Assembly: GCF_018130825.1 (NCBI RefSeq) | Contig: NZ_JAFCJS010000002.1 | Coordinates: 620,001-684,000 of the forward strand | DNA from: Bradyrhizobium liaoningense | Lineage (GTDB): Bacteria; Pseudomonadota; Alphaproteobacteria; Rhizobiales; Xanthobacteraceae | DNA length: 64,000 nucleotides | Direction of reading: 5' to 3' | Part shown: one piece after another, positions 17,098 through 25,592 of the stretch | Position numbering within the stretch: position 1 is the first letter of the stretch | How the letters are laid out: each line of letters begins with the position of its first letter | The notes under the pieces: generated by a model | Database searches by the model: none | Told to the model about the DNA's origin: nothing | The model's input: only the letters and a program-made list of their open reading frames with translations | Translations under genes and position numbers: made by a program

Positions 17098-17640
17098 TCA
17101 CATCCCTTCAGGCCCGCGACCGATCGCGGCAACACCCGTGCGCGACACCTCGACAAGGCCGAGCGGGCGCATCAGATCGATATATTGATTGATCTTGTCC
17201 GTATTGCCTGTGATCTCGAACACAAAGCTCTCGGTGGTGGCGTCGATCACGCGGGCGCGGAACGCGTCCGCCAGCCTGAGCGCCTCGACCCGATGCTCGC
17301 CTTGCCCGCGCACCTTCACCATCGCCAGCTCGCGCTCGATCGAACGCTTGGTCTGGGTCATGTCGACGACCTGGTAGACCGGGATCATGCGGTCGAGCTG
17401 GTTCTTGATCTGCGCGATCACCATTGGCGTGCCCGTGGTGACAATGGTGATGCGCGACAGATGCTTCTGGGCCTCGGTCTCCGAGACCGTGAGGCTCTCG
17501 ATGTTGTAGCCGCGCCCCGAGAACAGGCCGATGACGCGCGCCAGCACACCCGGCTCGTTCTGCACGAGCACCGCGAGCGTGTGCGTCTCGTTGGGATCGT
17601 GGCGGTCCTCGATGAAGTAGGCGGATGCGGGCTGGTTCAT
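17098..17640 (-). CDS. ilvH: Acetolactate synthase small (regulatory) subunit
   Basis: A 180-residue regulatory subunit. The N-terminal ACT domain reads HTLAVLVQNEPGVLARVIGLF, including the valine-binding GVLARV region, and the second half has DATTESFVFEITG. ATG at 17640 gives the usual length. It binds the catalytic subunit IlvI, activates it and confers valine feedback inhibition. The gene lies in the same transcript as ilvI but is separated from it by a dehydratase gene, which is an uncommon arrangement. Confidence 0.95.
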   Translation of the reverse strand: MNQPASAYFIEDRHDPNETHTLAVLVQNEPGVLARVIGLFSGRGYNIESLTVSETEAQKHLSRITIVTTGTPMVIAQIKNQLDRMIPVYQVVDMTQTKRSIERELAMVKVRGQGEHRVEALRLADAFRARVIDATTESFVFEITGNTDKINQYIDLMRPLGLVEVSRTGVAAIGRGPEGM

Positions 17641-17663
17641 TGTCGTCCCCTCTTGTCTCTCCA

Positions 17664-18635
17664 TCACGCCATTGCTGGCGCGTCCGTTCCGACCCAACGG
17701 TGGAACAGATCGAAATCGATGTTGCCTCCGGACAGCACGAGACCGACGCGCTTGCCCTTCAGCTTGCTCTTCTCTTGCAATGCCGCGGCGAGCGCAGCTG
17801 CGCCCGCGCCTTCGGCCAGATTGTGCGTATCGGTCCAGTAGGCGCGGATCGCGGCGGCGACCTCGTCGTCGGTGACCTCTACGATGCGCGAGGCGCCCTT
17901 GCGGATCAGCGCGAACGCATCCGCGTCCGGAATGCGCGTCGCCATGCCGTCGGCGCGCGTGTTGCTGGTCTCGGTCGTCACGATCTTGCCGGCCGCGAAC
18001 GACAGCGCATAGGACGGCGCCTCCGTCGACTGCACGCCGACGATCTCGGTCTTCAGGCCCAGAAGGTCACGCGCCATGATGCAGCCGCAGATGCCGGAGC
18101 CCTGCCCGATCGGCACATAGAGGACGTCGAGGTCGGGCGCGGATCTGAACAGCTCCAGTGCGTAGGTCGCGACACCCAGCACGAGGTCCGGATGGAATGA
18201 CGGCACCATATGGAGCCCGGCGAACTGCGCGCGGCGCTCGGCTTCCTCACGCGCAGCCTGGAAGTCCTCGCCATGTTCGACCAGGTCGGCACCAAAGGCC
18301 TTCATCGCGCGGTTCTTCTCGACCGAGTTGCCGCGCGGCACATAGATCACGGCCGGCACGCCGTGGCGCGCCGCGGCAAAGGCCAGGCTCTGACCGTGGT
18401 TGCCGCGCGTCGCCGAGATGATGCCGGGCGTGGTCGGCCGCTCGCGCTTCAGCCGTTCGAGATAGACGAGGCCGCCGCGCACCTTGAAGGCGCCGATCGG
18501 TGTGTGGTTCTCGTGCTTGACCACGACCTCGGTGCCGAGGCGAGCGGCGAGCAGCGGCCAGGCATGCGCCGGCGTTGCCGGCACCGCCTGCCCCACGATC
18601 GCATGTGCGCGCTCGAGCTCCCTCAGGTCGAACAT
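17664..18635 (-). CDS. Threonine/serine dehydratase-like PLP enzyme lacking an ACT domain
   Basis: A 323-residue fold-type II PLP enzyme. The Schiff-base lysine is in HTPIGAFKVRGG at about residues 44-55, the substrate loop is SATRGNHGQS, and a C-terminal LVLSGGNIDF closes the cofactor site. It ends after the catalytic domain, without the ACT-like domains of biosynthetic IlvA, so it resembles catabolic threonine dehydratases or related enzymes such as EutB. It starts 4 bp after the ilvI stop and ends 23 bp before ilvH. Making 2-oxobutanoate for the isoleucine branch is an inference from this position. Confidence 0.82.
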   Translation of the reverse strand: MFDLRELERAHAIVGQAVPATPAHAWPLLAARLGTEVVVKHENHTPIGAFKVRGGLVYLERLKRERPTTPGIISATRGNHGQSLAFAAARHGVPAVIYVPRGNSVEKNRAMKAFGADLVEHGEDFQAAREEAERRAQFAGLHMVPSFHPDLVLGVATYALELFRSAPDLDVLYVPIGQGSGICGCIMARDLLGLKTEIVGVQSTEAPSYALSFAAGKIVTTETSNTRADGMATRIPDADAFALIRKGASRIVEVTDDEVAAAIRAYWTDTHNLAEGAGAAALAAALQEKSKLKGKRVGLVLSGGNIDFDLFHRWVGTDAPAMA

Positions 18636-18639
18636 GGCC

Positions 18640-20415
18640 TCACACCAGCGCCTTGCCGGCGGCGAACGCCTTGGCGGTTGCTTCGTCGTTGGCCTGCTCC
18701 GGCAGCAGCATCTCGTTATGCGCCTTGCCGGATGGGATCATCGGGAAGCAGTTCTCGAGCGCGGCGACGCGGCAGTCGAACAGCACCGGGCGCTTGACCG
18801 AGATCATCTCCTGGATCGCGCCATCGAGATCGCCCGGCTTGTGCACCTGGAGGCCGACGGCGCCATAGGCTTCCGCCAGCTTCACGAAATCCGGCAGCGC
18901 CTCGGAGTAGGAATGCGACAGCCGGTTGCCATGCAGCAGCTGCTGCCACTGGCGCACCATGCCCATGTACTGGTTGTTGAGGATGAAGATCTTGATCGGC
19001 AGCTCGTACTGAACCGCCGTCGACATCTCCTGCATCGTCATCTGCACCGAGGCATCGCCCGCGATGTCGATGACGAGGCTGTCCGGGTGCGCCACCTGCA
19101 CGCCGACCGCGGCCGGCAGGCCGTAGCCCATGGTGCCGAGACCACCCGACGTCATCCAGCGATGCGGCTCCTCGAAGCCGTAGAACTGCGCCGCCCACAT
19201 CTGATGTTGGCCGACCTCGGTCGTGATGTAGGTGTCCTTGCCGCGCGTCGCCTCGAACAGGCTCTGGATCGCGTGCTGCGGCAGGATCACGTCGTTGCTC
19301 TTCTTGTAGAACAGCGAGTTGCGCGCGCGCCACTGCGCGATCTGCTGCCACCACGACTTGACGTCGGGCTTCTTCGCCTCCGCCTTGAACACCTGGAGGA
19401 TGTCGCCGAGGATGTTGCCGCAGTCGCCGATGATCGGCACGTCGACGCGGATGTTCTTGTTGATCGAGGACGGATCGATGTCGATGTGGATCTTCTTCGA
19501 GCCCGGCGAGAACGCATCGACGCGGCCGGTGATGCGGTCGTCGAAGCGCGCGCCGACGCACAGCATGACGTCGCAATCATGCATCGTCATGTTGGCCTCG
19601 TAGGTGCCGTGCATGCCGAGCATGCCGAGCCAGTTTTTGCCCGAGGCCGGATAGGCGCCGAGGCCCATCAGCGTCGAGGTGATCGGAAAGCCAGTGACCT
19701 CGACCAGCTCGCGCAGCAGCTTGGTTGCCTCGGGGCCGGAATTGATCACGCCGCCGCCGCTGTAGATCACGGGACGCTTGGCGTTCGCGAGCAGCGCCAC
19801 GGCTTTGCGGATCTGCGTCGCATCGCCCTTCACGCGCGGCGCGTAGGAGCGGTGCACGTCGGACTTGCGCGGCGGATGATAGGTGCCGGTCGCGAACTGC
19901 ACGTCCTTGGGCACGTCGACCAGCACCGGGCCCGGACGGCCCGAGGTCGCGACATAGAAGGCCTCGTGCAGCACCTTGGCGAGATCGTTGACGTCGCGCA
20001 CCAGCCAGTTGTGCTTGGTGCAGGGCCGCGTGATGCCGACGGTGTCGCATTCCTGGAAGGCGTCGTTGCCGATCAGATGCGTCGGCACCTGGCCGGAGAT
20101 GCAGACCAGCGGGATCGAGTCCATCAGAGCGTCGGTCAGCGGCGTCACCATGTTGGTGGCACCGGGACCGGAGGTCACCAGCGCAACACCCGGCTTGCCG
20201 GTCGAGCGCGCATAGCCCTCGGCGGCGTGGCCCGCGCCTTGCTCGTGGCGGACCAGAATGTGCTGGACCTCGCTCTGCTGGAAGATCTCGTCGTAGATCG
20301 GAAGCACCGCGCCGCCGGGATAGCCGAAAATGTCGGTCACGCCATGATCGATGAGCGCGCGGACGATCATCGCGGCGCCGGTCATCTGGTTCGGATCGTG
20401 GCTCTTGTCGCTCAT
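18640..20415 (-). CDS. ilvI: Acetolactate synthase large (catalytic) subunit
   Basis: A 591-residue ThDP enzyme with the expected three domains. The N-terminal pyrimidine-binding domain shows FGYPGGAVLPIYD and the catalytic glutamate in VRHEQGAGHAAEGYAR. The central domain has FAD-binding features. The C-terminal diphosphate-binding domain shows GDASVQMTMQE and NNQYMGMVRQW. It condenses two pyruvates, or pyruvate with 2-oxobutanoate, in the first common step of branched-chain amino acid synthesis. It heads an operon with the dehydratase, ilvH and a methyltransferase, and is preceded by a leader with a regulatory peptide and a terminator. Confidence 0.96.
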   Translation of the reverse strand: MSDKSHDPNQMTGAAMIVRALIDHGVTDIFGYPGGAVLPIYDEIFQQSEVQHILVRHEQGAGHAAEGYARSTGKPGVALVTSGPGATNMVTPLTDALMDSIPLVCISGQVPTHLIGNDAFQECDTVGITRPCTKHNWLVRDVNDLAKVLHEAFYVATSGRPGPVLVDVPKDVQFATGTYHPPRKSDVHRSYAPRVKGDATQIRKAVALLANAKRPVIYSGGGVINSGPEATKLLRELVEVTGFPITSTLMGLGAYPASGKNWLGMLGMHGTYEANMTMHDCDVMLCVGARFDDRITGRVDAFSPGSKKIHIDIDPSSINKNIRVDVPIIGDCGNILGDILQVFKAEAKKPDVKSWWQQIAQWRARNSLFYKKSNDVILPQHAIQSLFEATRGKDTYITTEVGQHQMWAAQFYGFEEPHRWMTSGGLGTMGYGLPAAVGVQVAHPDSLVIDIAGDASVQMTMQEMSTAVQYELPIKIFILNNQYMGMVRQWQQLLHGNRLSHSYSEALPDFVKLAEAYGAVGLQVHKPGDLDGAIQEMISVKRPVLFDCRVAALENCFPMIPSGKAHNEMLLPEQANDEATAKAFAAGKALV

Positions 20416-20472
20416 TGGCTTGCTCCGGATGCGCTGTTGTCAGCGGCTTCGTTCGTGTCGGGTTCGGGAAAT

Positions 20473-20495
20473 AAAAAAGGCCCCGAAGAGGGCCC
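20473..20495 (-). terminator. Attenuator terminator of the ilvI operon
   Basis: Read on the minus strand, GGGCC (from 20494 down) pairs with GGCCC around a 6-nt loop and is followed by six consecutive U residues and then AUU. It lies between the leader peptide and ilvI, 58 bp before the ilvI start, so it would stop transcription before the structural genes unless an upstream structure prevents folding. Confidence 0.88.
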
Positions 20496-20498
20496 ATG

Positions 20499-20545
20499 CA
20501 CACCGCCTGTCTTGTGGATGGCAGCTAGCCATCCCCGGCGGTGTG
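20499..20545 (-). promoter_or_regulatory. Leader hairpin (pause/antiterminator region) of the ilv attenuator
   Basis: CACACCGCC and GGCGGTGTG (plus-strand 20499-20507 and 20537-20545) are perfect complements and enclose a second hairpin GGATGGC/GCCATCC (20516-20522 and 20528-20534). The leader-peptide stop codon lies in the loop of the inner hairpin, the position expected for ribosome-dependent switching with the terminator just downstream. The exact competing pairing was not worked out. Confidence 0.75.
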
Positions 20546-20590
20546 CCTGGGTACGACGGCGATAAGGAGTTTGGTAATAATGTTACGCAT
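20525..20590 (-). CDS. ilv operon leader peptide
   Basis: A 21-residue peptide beginning MRNIITKLLIAVV and ending with TAG at 20525-20527. It contains Ile-Ile, Leu-Leu-Ile and Val-Val runs, that is, all three branched-chain amino acids as consecutive control codons. It sits upstream of a double hairpin and a U-tailed terminator before ilvI. This is the classic layout of ribosome-mediated attenuation: low charged Ile, Leu or Val tRNA stalls the ribosome and lets transcription proceed. No strong ribosome site is obvious upstream. Confidence 0.85.
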   Translation of the reverse strand: MRNIITKLLIAVVPRHTAGDG

Positions 20591-20744
20591 GGCAGGCGCC
20601 CGGCTTCCCAAAGGTTGCGCGAAACATAGCGGCCAAAGCCCGGATGTCAAGGCAATGCGGCCGTTCCCGCGCGATTTTGGCAGTGTAGCGGTGTTCCCCG
20701 GGTTCGGCGAGAGGTAAAATTCGGGAACCCGGCACAAATGCGCG

Positions 20745-21686
20745 TCAGCCCGGGTCCCGCTCCGCGCTCACGGCCGCCGCGAGCCATCCCCTCGCCTCCT
20801 CCGGCTTCACCCACTCGAATTCCGGCAATTGATGCCGGAACCAGGTGAACTGGCGCTTGGCGTAGTGGCGGGTGTCGGCGCGGCCGATCGTAGCGGCCTC
20901 GTCCAGGCTGAGCTCCCCGCGCAGATGCCGGATCAGGGCCGGCACGCCGTGGGCCTTCATTGCCGGCAGCAGCGGATCAAGACCGCGGGCAGCGAGCCGC
21001 TCGATCTCTCTCAAGGCGCCGGCACCCAGCATGGCATCGAAGCGGGCGTCGATGCGGGCATAGAGATCGTCGCGCGCGGGGGCGAGGAATACCGCGCGAA
21101 AACTGTCCCTGGGCAGCAACGGCGGCTGGCCCTCGTGGTGCCAATCCAGCAGCGAACGACCGGTCGCTTCGACCACTTCGAGCGCGCGCGCGATGCGGGT
21201 GCGGTCGTGCAGGTTCAATCGCCCGGCCGCGCGCGGATCGCGGGCAGCGAGTTCCGCATGCAGCGCCTCGACGCCGTTCCGCTCCAGCCGCGCCCGCACG
21301 TCCTCGCGCAGCTCGGCGGGGACAGGCGGCACCACGGAAAGGCCCGCCGTCAGCGCCTTGAAATAGAGCCCCGTGCCGCCGATGAAGATCGGCAGCCGGC
21401 CTTCGGCGCGCGCCTCCTCGAGCGCCTTTGCAGCATCCACGACCCAGGCGCCGGCGGAGAAATTCACGGCGGCATCGACATGGCCGTAGAGACGGTGCGG
21501 CGCTCGCGCCTCCTCGCCATGTGTGGGGCGCGCCGTGATGATGCGGAGGTCGCGATAGACCTGCATGGAATCGGCGTTAATGACCGTGCCGCCGGCGCTG
21601 AGCGCAAGCTCGAGCGCCAGCGCCGACTTGCCGCTGGCGGTCGGGCCTGCGATAAGCACGGCCTTGCTCGAATGCCTCTCGCTCAC
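20745..21686 (-). CDS. miaA: tRNA dimethylallyltransferase
   Basis: A 313-residue MiaA. The P-loop [16 protein letters not shown] is at residues 12-27, followed by [12 protein letters not shown] and ITARPT, then the conserved tRNA-binding insert and the late segment [14 protein letters not shown]. It transfers a dimethylallyl group to A37 of tRNAs reading codons that begin with U, supporting reading-frame fidelity. It starts 11 bp from the divergent serB start, so the two promoters must overlap the other gene or its leader. The ilv leader starts about 155 bp downstream of its stop. Confidence 0.95.
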   Translation of the reverse strand: MSERHSSKAVLIAGPTASGKSALALELALSAGGTVINADSMQVYRDLRIITARPTHGEEARAPHRLYGHVDAAVNFSAGAWVVDAAKALEEARAEGRLPIFIGGTGLYFKALTAGLSVVPPVPAELREDVRARLERNGVEALHAELAARDPRAAGRLNLHDRTRIARALEVVEATGRSLLDWHHEGQPPLLPRDSFRAVFLAPARDDLYARIDARFDAMLGAGALREIERLAARGLDPLLPAMKAHGVPALIRHLRGELSLDEAATIGRADTRHYAKRQFTWFRHQLPEFEWVKPEEARGWLAAAVSAERDPG

Positions 21687-21697
21687 GAAAACCTCAA

Positions 21698-22603
21698 ATG
21701 TCCCTCGTCGCCACGCTGATCTGCAACCCTGACAACCCCGCGCTCGACTCTACCATCGTCGACGGCGCCCGCGCCGTGCTGCCGAAGGCAGCTCCCGCGC
21801 ACTGGCTGTTCGACGGGGTTGCGGTCGACATCCCCTTCGGTGCCGACAGTAACCTCGAAGGCGACCGTCACGCCATCGAGCAGCGGCTCCGCGAGCTTCG
21901 CGGCGACCTGCCGATCGACATCGTCGTGCAGCCTGCCGGCTTCCGGCGCAAGAAGCTTTTTCTCGCCGACATGGATTCCACCATGATCGGCCAGGAATGC
22001 ATCGACGAGCTCGCCGATCTGGTCGGGATGAAGGCCCATGTCGCCGCGATCACCGAACGCGCGATGCGCGGCGAGATCGAGTTCGAGCCGGCGCTGCGCG
22101 AGCGCGTCGCGCTGCTGAAGGGCCTCCCCGCCAGCGTCGTCGACGAGGTGCTGGACAAGCGCATCACGCTGACGCCGGGCGGCCGCGCGCTGGTCGCGAC
22201 CATGCGCGCGCACGGCGCCTATACCTGCCTCGTCTCCGGCGGTTTCACGCTGTTCACGAGCGCCGTCGCCGCCAGGATCGGCTTCCAGGAGAACCGCGCC
22301 AACGAATTGATCGTGCGCGACGGCAAGTTCACCGGCGAGGTGAAGGAGCCGATCTTGGGCCGCGCCGCCAAGCTGGCCACGCTGGTGGATCTGATGGAAT
22401 CGTTCGATCTCGACGACGTCGACTCGGTCGTGGTCGGCGACGGCGCCAATGATCTCGCGATGATCCAGGCCGCGGGGCTAGGCGTGGCCTATCACGCCAA
22501 GCCGGCTGTGGCCGCCGCGGCAGCTGCGCGGATCGACCACGGCGATCTTACCGCGCTGCTCTATGCGCAGGGGTATCGGCGCGACGAGTTCGTGGAGGGG
22601 TAG
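21698..22603 (+). CDS. serB: Phosphoserine phosphatase
   Basis: A 301-residue HAD-superfamily SerB. The nucleophile motif is [13 protein letters not shown] (DxDST) near residue 90, followed by the serine motif VSGGFTLFT and the metal motif [12 protein letters not shown]. An N-terminal 80-residue ACT-like region precedes the catalytic domain, as in proteobacterial SerB. It makes L-serine from phosphoserine in the last step of serine synthesis. It is divergent from miaA with only 11 bp between start codons and is followed by a palindromic repeat before degP. Confidence 0.95.
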   Translation: MSLVATLICNPDNPALDSTIVDGARAVLPKAAPAHWLFDGVAVDIPFGADSNLEGDRHAIEQRLRELRGDLPIDIVVQPAGFRRKKLFLADMDSTMIGQECIDELADLVGMKAHVAAITERAMRGEIEFEPALRERVALLKGLPASVVDEVLDKRITLTPGGRALVATMRAHGAYTCLVSGGFTLFTSAVAARIGFQENRANELIVRDGKFTGEVKEPILGRAAKLATLVDLMESFDLDDVDSVVVGDGANDLAMIQAAGLGVAYHAKPAVAAAAAARIDHGDLTALLYAQGYRRDEFVEG

Positions 22604-22641
22604 CCTCTTTCGTCGTCAGCACTTGCTGCGCGCTCCGCAGC

Positions 22642-22733
22642 CGTAGGGTGGGCAAAGGCGCGCTTGCGCCGTGCCCACCACTCGTTGAGACGGCAGAAAG
22701 ATGGTGAGCACGCTTCGCCTTGCCCACCCTACG
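22642..22733. repeat. Palindromic repeat, family with CGTAGGGTGGGC arms (copy 2)
   Basis: CGTAGGGTGGGC (22642-22653) and GCCCACCCTACG (22722-22733) are perfect inverted complements. The interior shares GGGCAAAGGCGC, GCGCCGTGCCCACC and GCACGCTTCGC with the copy at 8956-9050, with small differences in the loop. It lies in the convergent gap between serB and degP. Confidence 0.85.
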
Positions 22734-22765
22734 AGACCGTGCCGCGGTGCGAGACTCTGCCGCGA

Positions 22766-24274
22766 CTACTGCACGCTCAGCGCAACAAACCGCAGCTCGC
22801 CGTCGGCATTCGAGACCAGCAGCAGCACCGACTTCTTGCCGTCCTTCTTGAGCTGGTCGACGCGCTTCTGGATGTCGGCTCCGCTGGAGACGGCTTCCTG
22901 CGCGACCTCGACGATGACGTCGCCGGCCGAGAGGCGCTTTTCGGCGGCATCCGAATTGGCGTCGACATTGGTGACGACCACGCCCTTGACGCTGTCCTTG
23001 ATCTTGTAGCGCGCGCGCAGATCCTTGTTCAGCGCAGCGAGATCGAGACCGAGCGCCTTCTGCGTCACCGGCTTCTCGGGCGCCGGCTCGTCGGTCTTCA
23101 CCGCGGCCTGCACCTTCTCCGGATCCTGCAGGCGGCCGAGCGTGACCTTCTTGGTCTCTTCCTGGCCCTTGCGGATGATGACGACATCGACCTCCTTGCC
23201 GACCGCGGTGTCGGCGACGACGCGGGACAGGTCCTTCGGGTCCTTGACGTCCTTGCCGTCGAACTTGACGACGACGTCGCCGGGCTCGATGCCGGCCGGC
23301 TTGGCCGGGCCCTTGTCATCGACGCCGGCAACCAGCGCGCCGCGCGGCGGCTTGATGTTGAGGCTCTCGGCAATCTCGTCGGTGACGCTCTGGATGCGCA
23401 CGCCCAGCCAGCCGCGACGCAGCTCGCCGAACTGGCGGAGCTGGTCAACGACGCCCGCGACCGTCTTCGACGGCACGGCGAAGCCGATGCCGATCGAGCC
23501 GCCGGAGGGCGAGATGATCAGGGTGTTGACGCCGATGACATCGCCTTCGAGGTTGAACAGCGGGCCGCCGGAATTGCCGCGGTTGATGGCGGCGTCGGTC
23601 TGGATGTAGCTGTCATAGGGACCGGAAGAGATGTCGCGGTTCTTGGCCGAGACGATGCCGGCGGTCACCGTTCCCCCCAGGCTGAACGGGTTGCCGATCG
23701 CGACCACCCAGTCGCCGAGGCGCAGCTTGTCGCTGTCGCCGAACTTCACCGCGACCAGCGGCTTGGTCGGCTTGAACTTCAGCACCGCGAGGTCGGTCTT
23801 CTTGTCGACGCCGACCAGCTCCGCCTTGATCTTGGTGCCGTCGTTGAGGATGACGTTGATCTCGTCGGCGTCCGCGATGACGTGGTTGTTGGTGACGACG
23901 ACACCCGCCGTGTCGATGATGAAGCCGCTTCCGAGCGAGTTGGTCTTGCGCGGCGGGCCGCTGCCGCTGTCGCCGCCCTTGCTGCCGCCACCGGGGCCCC
24001 TGCGGTTCTTGAAGAAGTCGTCGAAGAACTCCTCGAAGGGTGAGCCGGGTGGCAGTTGCGGCATGGTGTTGGCGCCGCCCTTGGCCTCGACCGTCTGCGA
24101 GGTCGAGATGTTGACGACCGCGTCGATCACCTTCTCGGCGACGTCGGCGATGCCCTCCGGTCCGCGCGCCTGAGCCGGGTTGCCGAGCGCACCGAAAGCA
24201 CTGATGGCGAGCGCCGCCAGCCCAATGCGCACAGCATGGCGCAAGCGGGTCGGGGCAATGGTGGCAGCGGTCAT
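22766..24274 (-). CDS. degP: Do-family periplasmic serine protease/chaperone (DegP/HtrA)
   Basis: A 502-residue HtrA protease from ATG at 24274. It has a signal peptide ending near residue 35 (PAQARG). The trypsin-like domain has the complete triad: His in TNNHVIADA, Asp in KKTDLAVLKF, Ser in NRGNSGGPL. Two PDZ domains follow (about residues 290-380 and 410-500). A Gly-rich acidic linker is inserted ahead of the catalytic core near the LA loop. It degrades or refolds misfolded periplasmic proteins. It is the last gene of the thyA-folA-hflKC run, in line with the usual alphaproteobacterial grouping of hflKC with degP. Confidence 0.94.
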   Translation of the reverse strand: MTAATIAPTRLRHAVRIGLAALAISAFGALGNPAQARGPEGIADVAEKVIDAVVNISTSQTVEAKGGANTMPQLPPGSPFEEFFDDFFKNRRGPGGGSKGGDSGSGPPRKTNSLGSGFIIDTAGVVVTNNHVIADADEINVILNDGTKIKAELVGVDKKTDLAVLKFKPTKPLVAVKFGDSDKLRLGDWVVAIGNPFSLGGTVTAGIVSAKNRDISSGPYDSYIQTDAAINRGNSGGPLFNLEGDVIGVNTLIISPSGGSIGIGFAVPSKTVAGVVDQLRQFGELRRGWLGVRIQSVTDEIAESLNIKPPRGALVAGVDDKGPAKPAGIEPGDVVVKFDGKDVKDPKDLSRVVADTAVGKEVDVVIIRKGQEETKKVTLGRLQDPEKVQAAVKTDEPAPEKPVTQKALGLDLAALNKDLRARYKIKDSVKGVVVTNVDANSDAAEKRLSAGDVIVEVAQEAVSSGADIQKRVDQLKKDGKKSVLLLVSNADGELRFVALSVQ

Positions 24275-24418
24275 GGTGATCTCCAGAGAAAATAGGATTC
24301 GGCGCCAGACTGCGCTCGAACGGGGGCGCGGCGCAAGCACGGACCTTAACGGGCCTCAAGACCCGGATAATATGGCGAAAACCGGCCTTGCGCCTTCACT
24401 TTGGCGTTGGCTCTGCGG

Positions 24419-24625
24419 TTAAACCGGACGCCGCATCACCCAGATCAGGATCAGGCCGACGACGGCCGAACCGATCCCGACCGCTCGCAGGATGTGGTCG
24501 GGAGTGGCCATCGCACTCTTCATGGCCTTGCGCATCCAGTTTGGACTTGCCGCAAACATCAAGCCTTCCAGCACGAACAGGATGCCCAAGCCGATGAGGA
24601 AGTCGGCGAACGCAATGGACCTCAT
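24419..24625 (-). CDS. DUF2065-type small membrane protein
   Basis: A 68-residue protein from ATG at 24625, preceded by GGGAGG at 10-12 bp. It has two hydrophobic segments (about residues 6-26 and 45-63) separated by a basic loop NWMRKAMKSAM, matching the DUF2065 family. Members sit next to hflC and degP in many proteobacteria, as here, suggesting an accessory role with the HflKC/FtsH membrane complex. No biochemical role is known to me. Confidence 0.85.
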   Translation of the reverse strand: MRSIAFADFLIGLGILFVLEGLMFAASPNWMRKAMKSAMATPDHILRAVGIGSAVVGLILIWVMRRPV

Positions 24626-24695
24626 CGGATTGGAACCTCCCGTGGTGCTGTTCTTGTCTGGACGAAGGGCGGCAGAACCGCCGCCCCTGTCTAGC

Positions 24696-25592
24696 TTAAG
24701 GCTTCGCCGGCGTCTCGGCCGCCCTCTTGCCGGTCGGGTTACCGAAATACCGGAAGAAATCCGACTCCGGCCGCAGCAGGAAGCGGGTGTCGTTCGCACG
24801 CAGCCCGTTCTCGTATGCCGTCATCGACCGGTAGAAGTAGAAGAAGTCGGCATCCTTGCTGTAGGCCTCGGCGAACAGGCGGTTGCGCTCGGCATCGCCC
24901 GCGCCGCGGGTCTGCTCGGCCTGCGAATTGGCTTCCGCGATGATCACGGTCGCCTCGCGGTCGGCCTTGGAGCGGATCTCCTGCGCCTTCTGGCCGCCCT
25001 GCGCGCGGAACTCAGCCGCCTCGCGCTCGCGCTCGGTCTTCATGCGCAGATAGACCGCCTGGCTGTTCTGCTCCGGCAGGTCTGCGCGCCGGATACGGAC
25101 GTCGACCACCTGGATGCCGTAACCGTCGGCCTCGCGATCGAGCTGGTCGCGGATGCGCAGCATCAGCTTCTCGCGGTCGTCGCGCACCACGTTGATGAAG
25201 GTGACCTCGCCGAGCACGCGGCGCAGCGCCGCGTTCAGGAGCGTGGTGAGCTGGATGTTGGCGGCCTGGATCGAGCCGACGCTCTGATAGAAGCGCAGCG
25301 CGTCCTTGATGCGGTAACGCGCGAAGGCGTCGACCACGAGCCGCTTCTGGTCGGACGCGATCGCTTCCTGCGACGGGTTCTCCAGATCGAGGATCCGCTT
25401 GTCGATGTTGATCACCGAATTCCACGGCGCCTTGAAATGCAGGCCGGGAGCGGTGACGACGTCGACGGGCTTGCCGAACTGCAGCACGATGGTCTGTTCG
25501 GTCTGTTGCACCGTGAACAGCGACATGTAGCCGACGATCACGACGAGCAGGAGGCCGAGCAGCGTGACGATACCTGTGACCGGAGACCTCAT
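24696..25592 (-). CDS. hflC: HflC, FtsH-modulating SPFH protein
   Basis: A 298-residue SPFH/prohibitin-domain protein with one N-terminal membrane anchor (residues about 5-27). The segments IVLQFGKPV and RRVLGEVTFINVVRDDREK follow, and a helical region with ERNRLFAEAYSKDADFFYFYRSM is typical of HflC. It overlaps hflK by 4 bp (ATGA), ensuring coupled synthesis. HflK and HflC form a large cage-like complex in the inner membrane that surrounds and modulates the FtsH protease. Confidence 0.94.
   Translation of the reverse strand: MRSPVTGIVTLLGLLLVVIVGYMSLFTVQQTEQTIVLQFGKPVDVVTAPGLHFKAPWNSVINIDKRILDLENPSQEAIASDQKRLVVDAFARYRIKDALRFYQSVGSIQAANIQLTTLLNAALRRVLGEVTFINVVRDDREKLMLRIRDQLDREADGYGIQVVDVRIRRADLPEQNSQAVYLRMKTEREREAAEFRAQGGQKAQEIRSKADREATVIIAEANSQAEQTRGAGDAERNRLFAEAYSKDADFFYFYRSMTAYENGLRANDTRFLLRPESDFFRYFGNPTGKRAAETPAKP

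Noticed and set aside
18484..20565. Long open frame on the plus strand opposite ilvI and its neighbours
   Set aside because: Its translation is rich in Arg, His and Asp with no recognisable domain and mirrors the strong codon bias of the real minus-strand genes. High-GC genomes produce such shadow frames.
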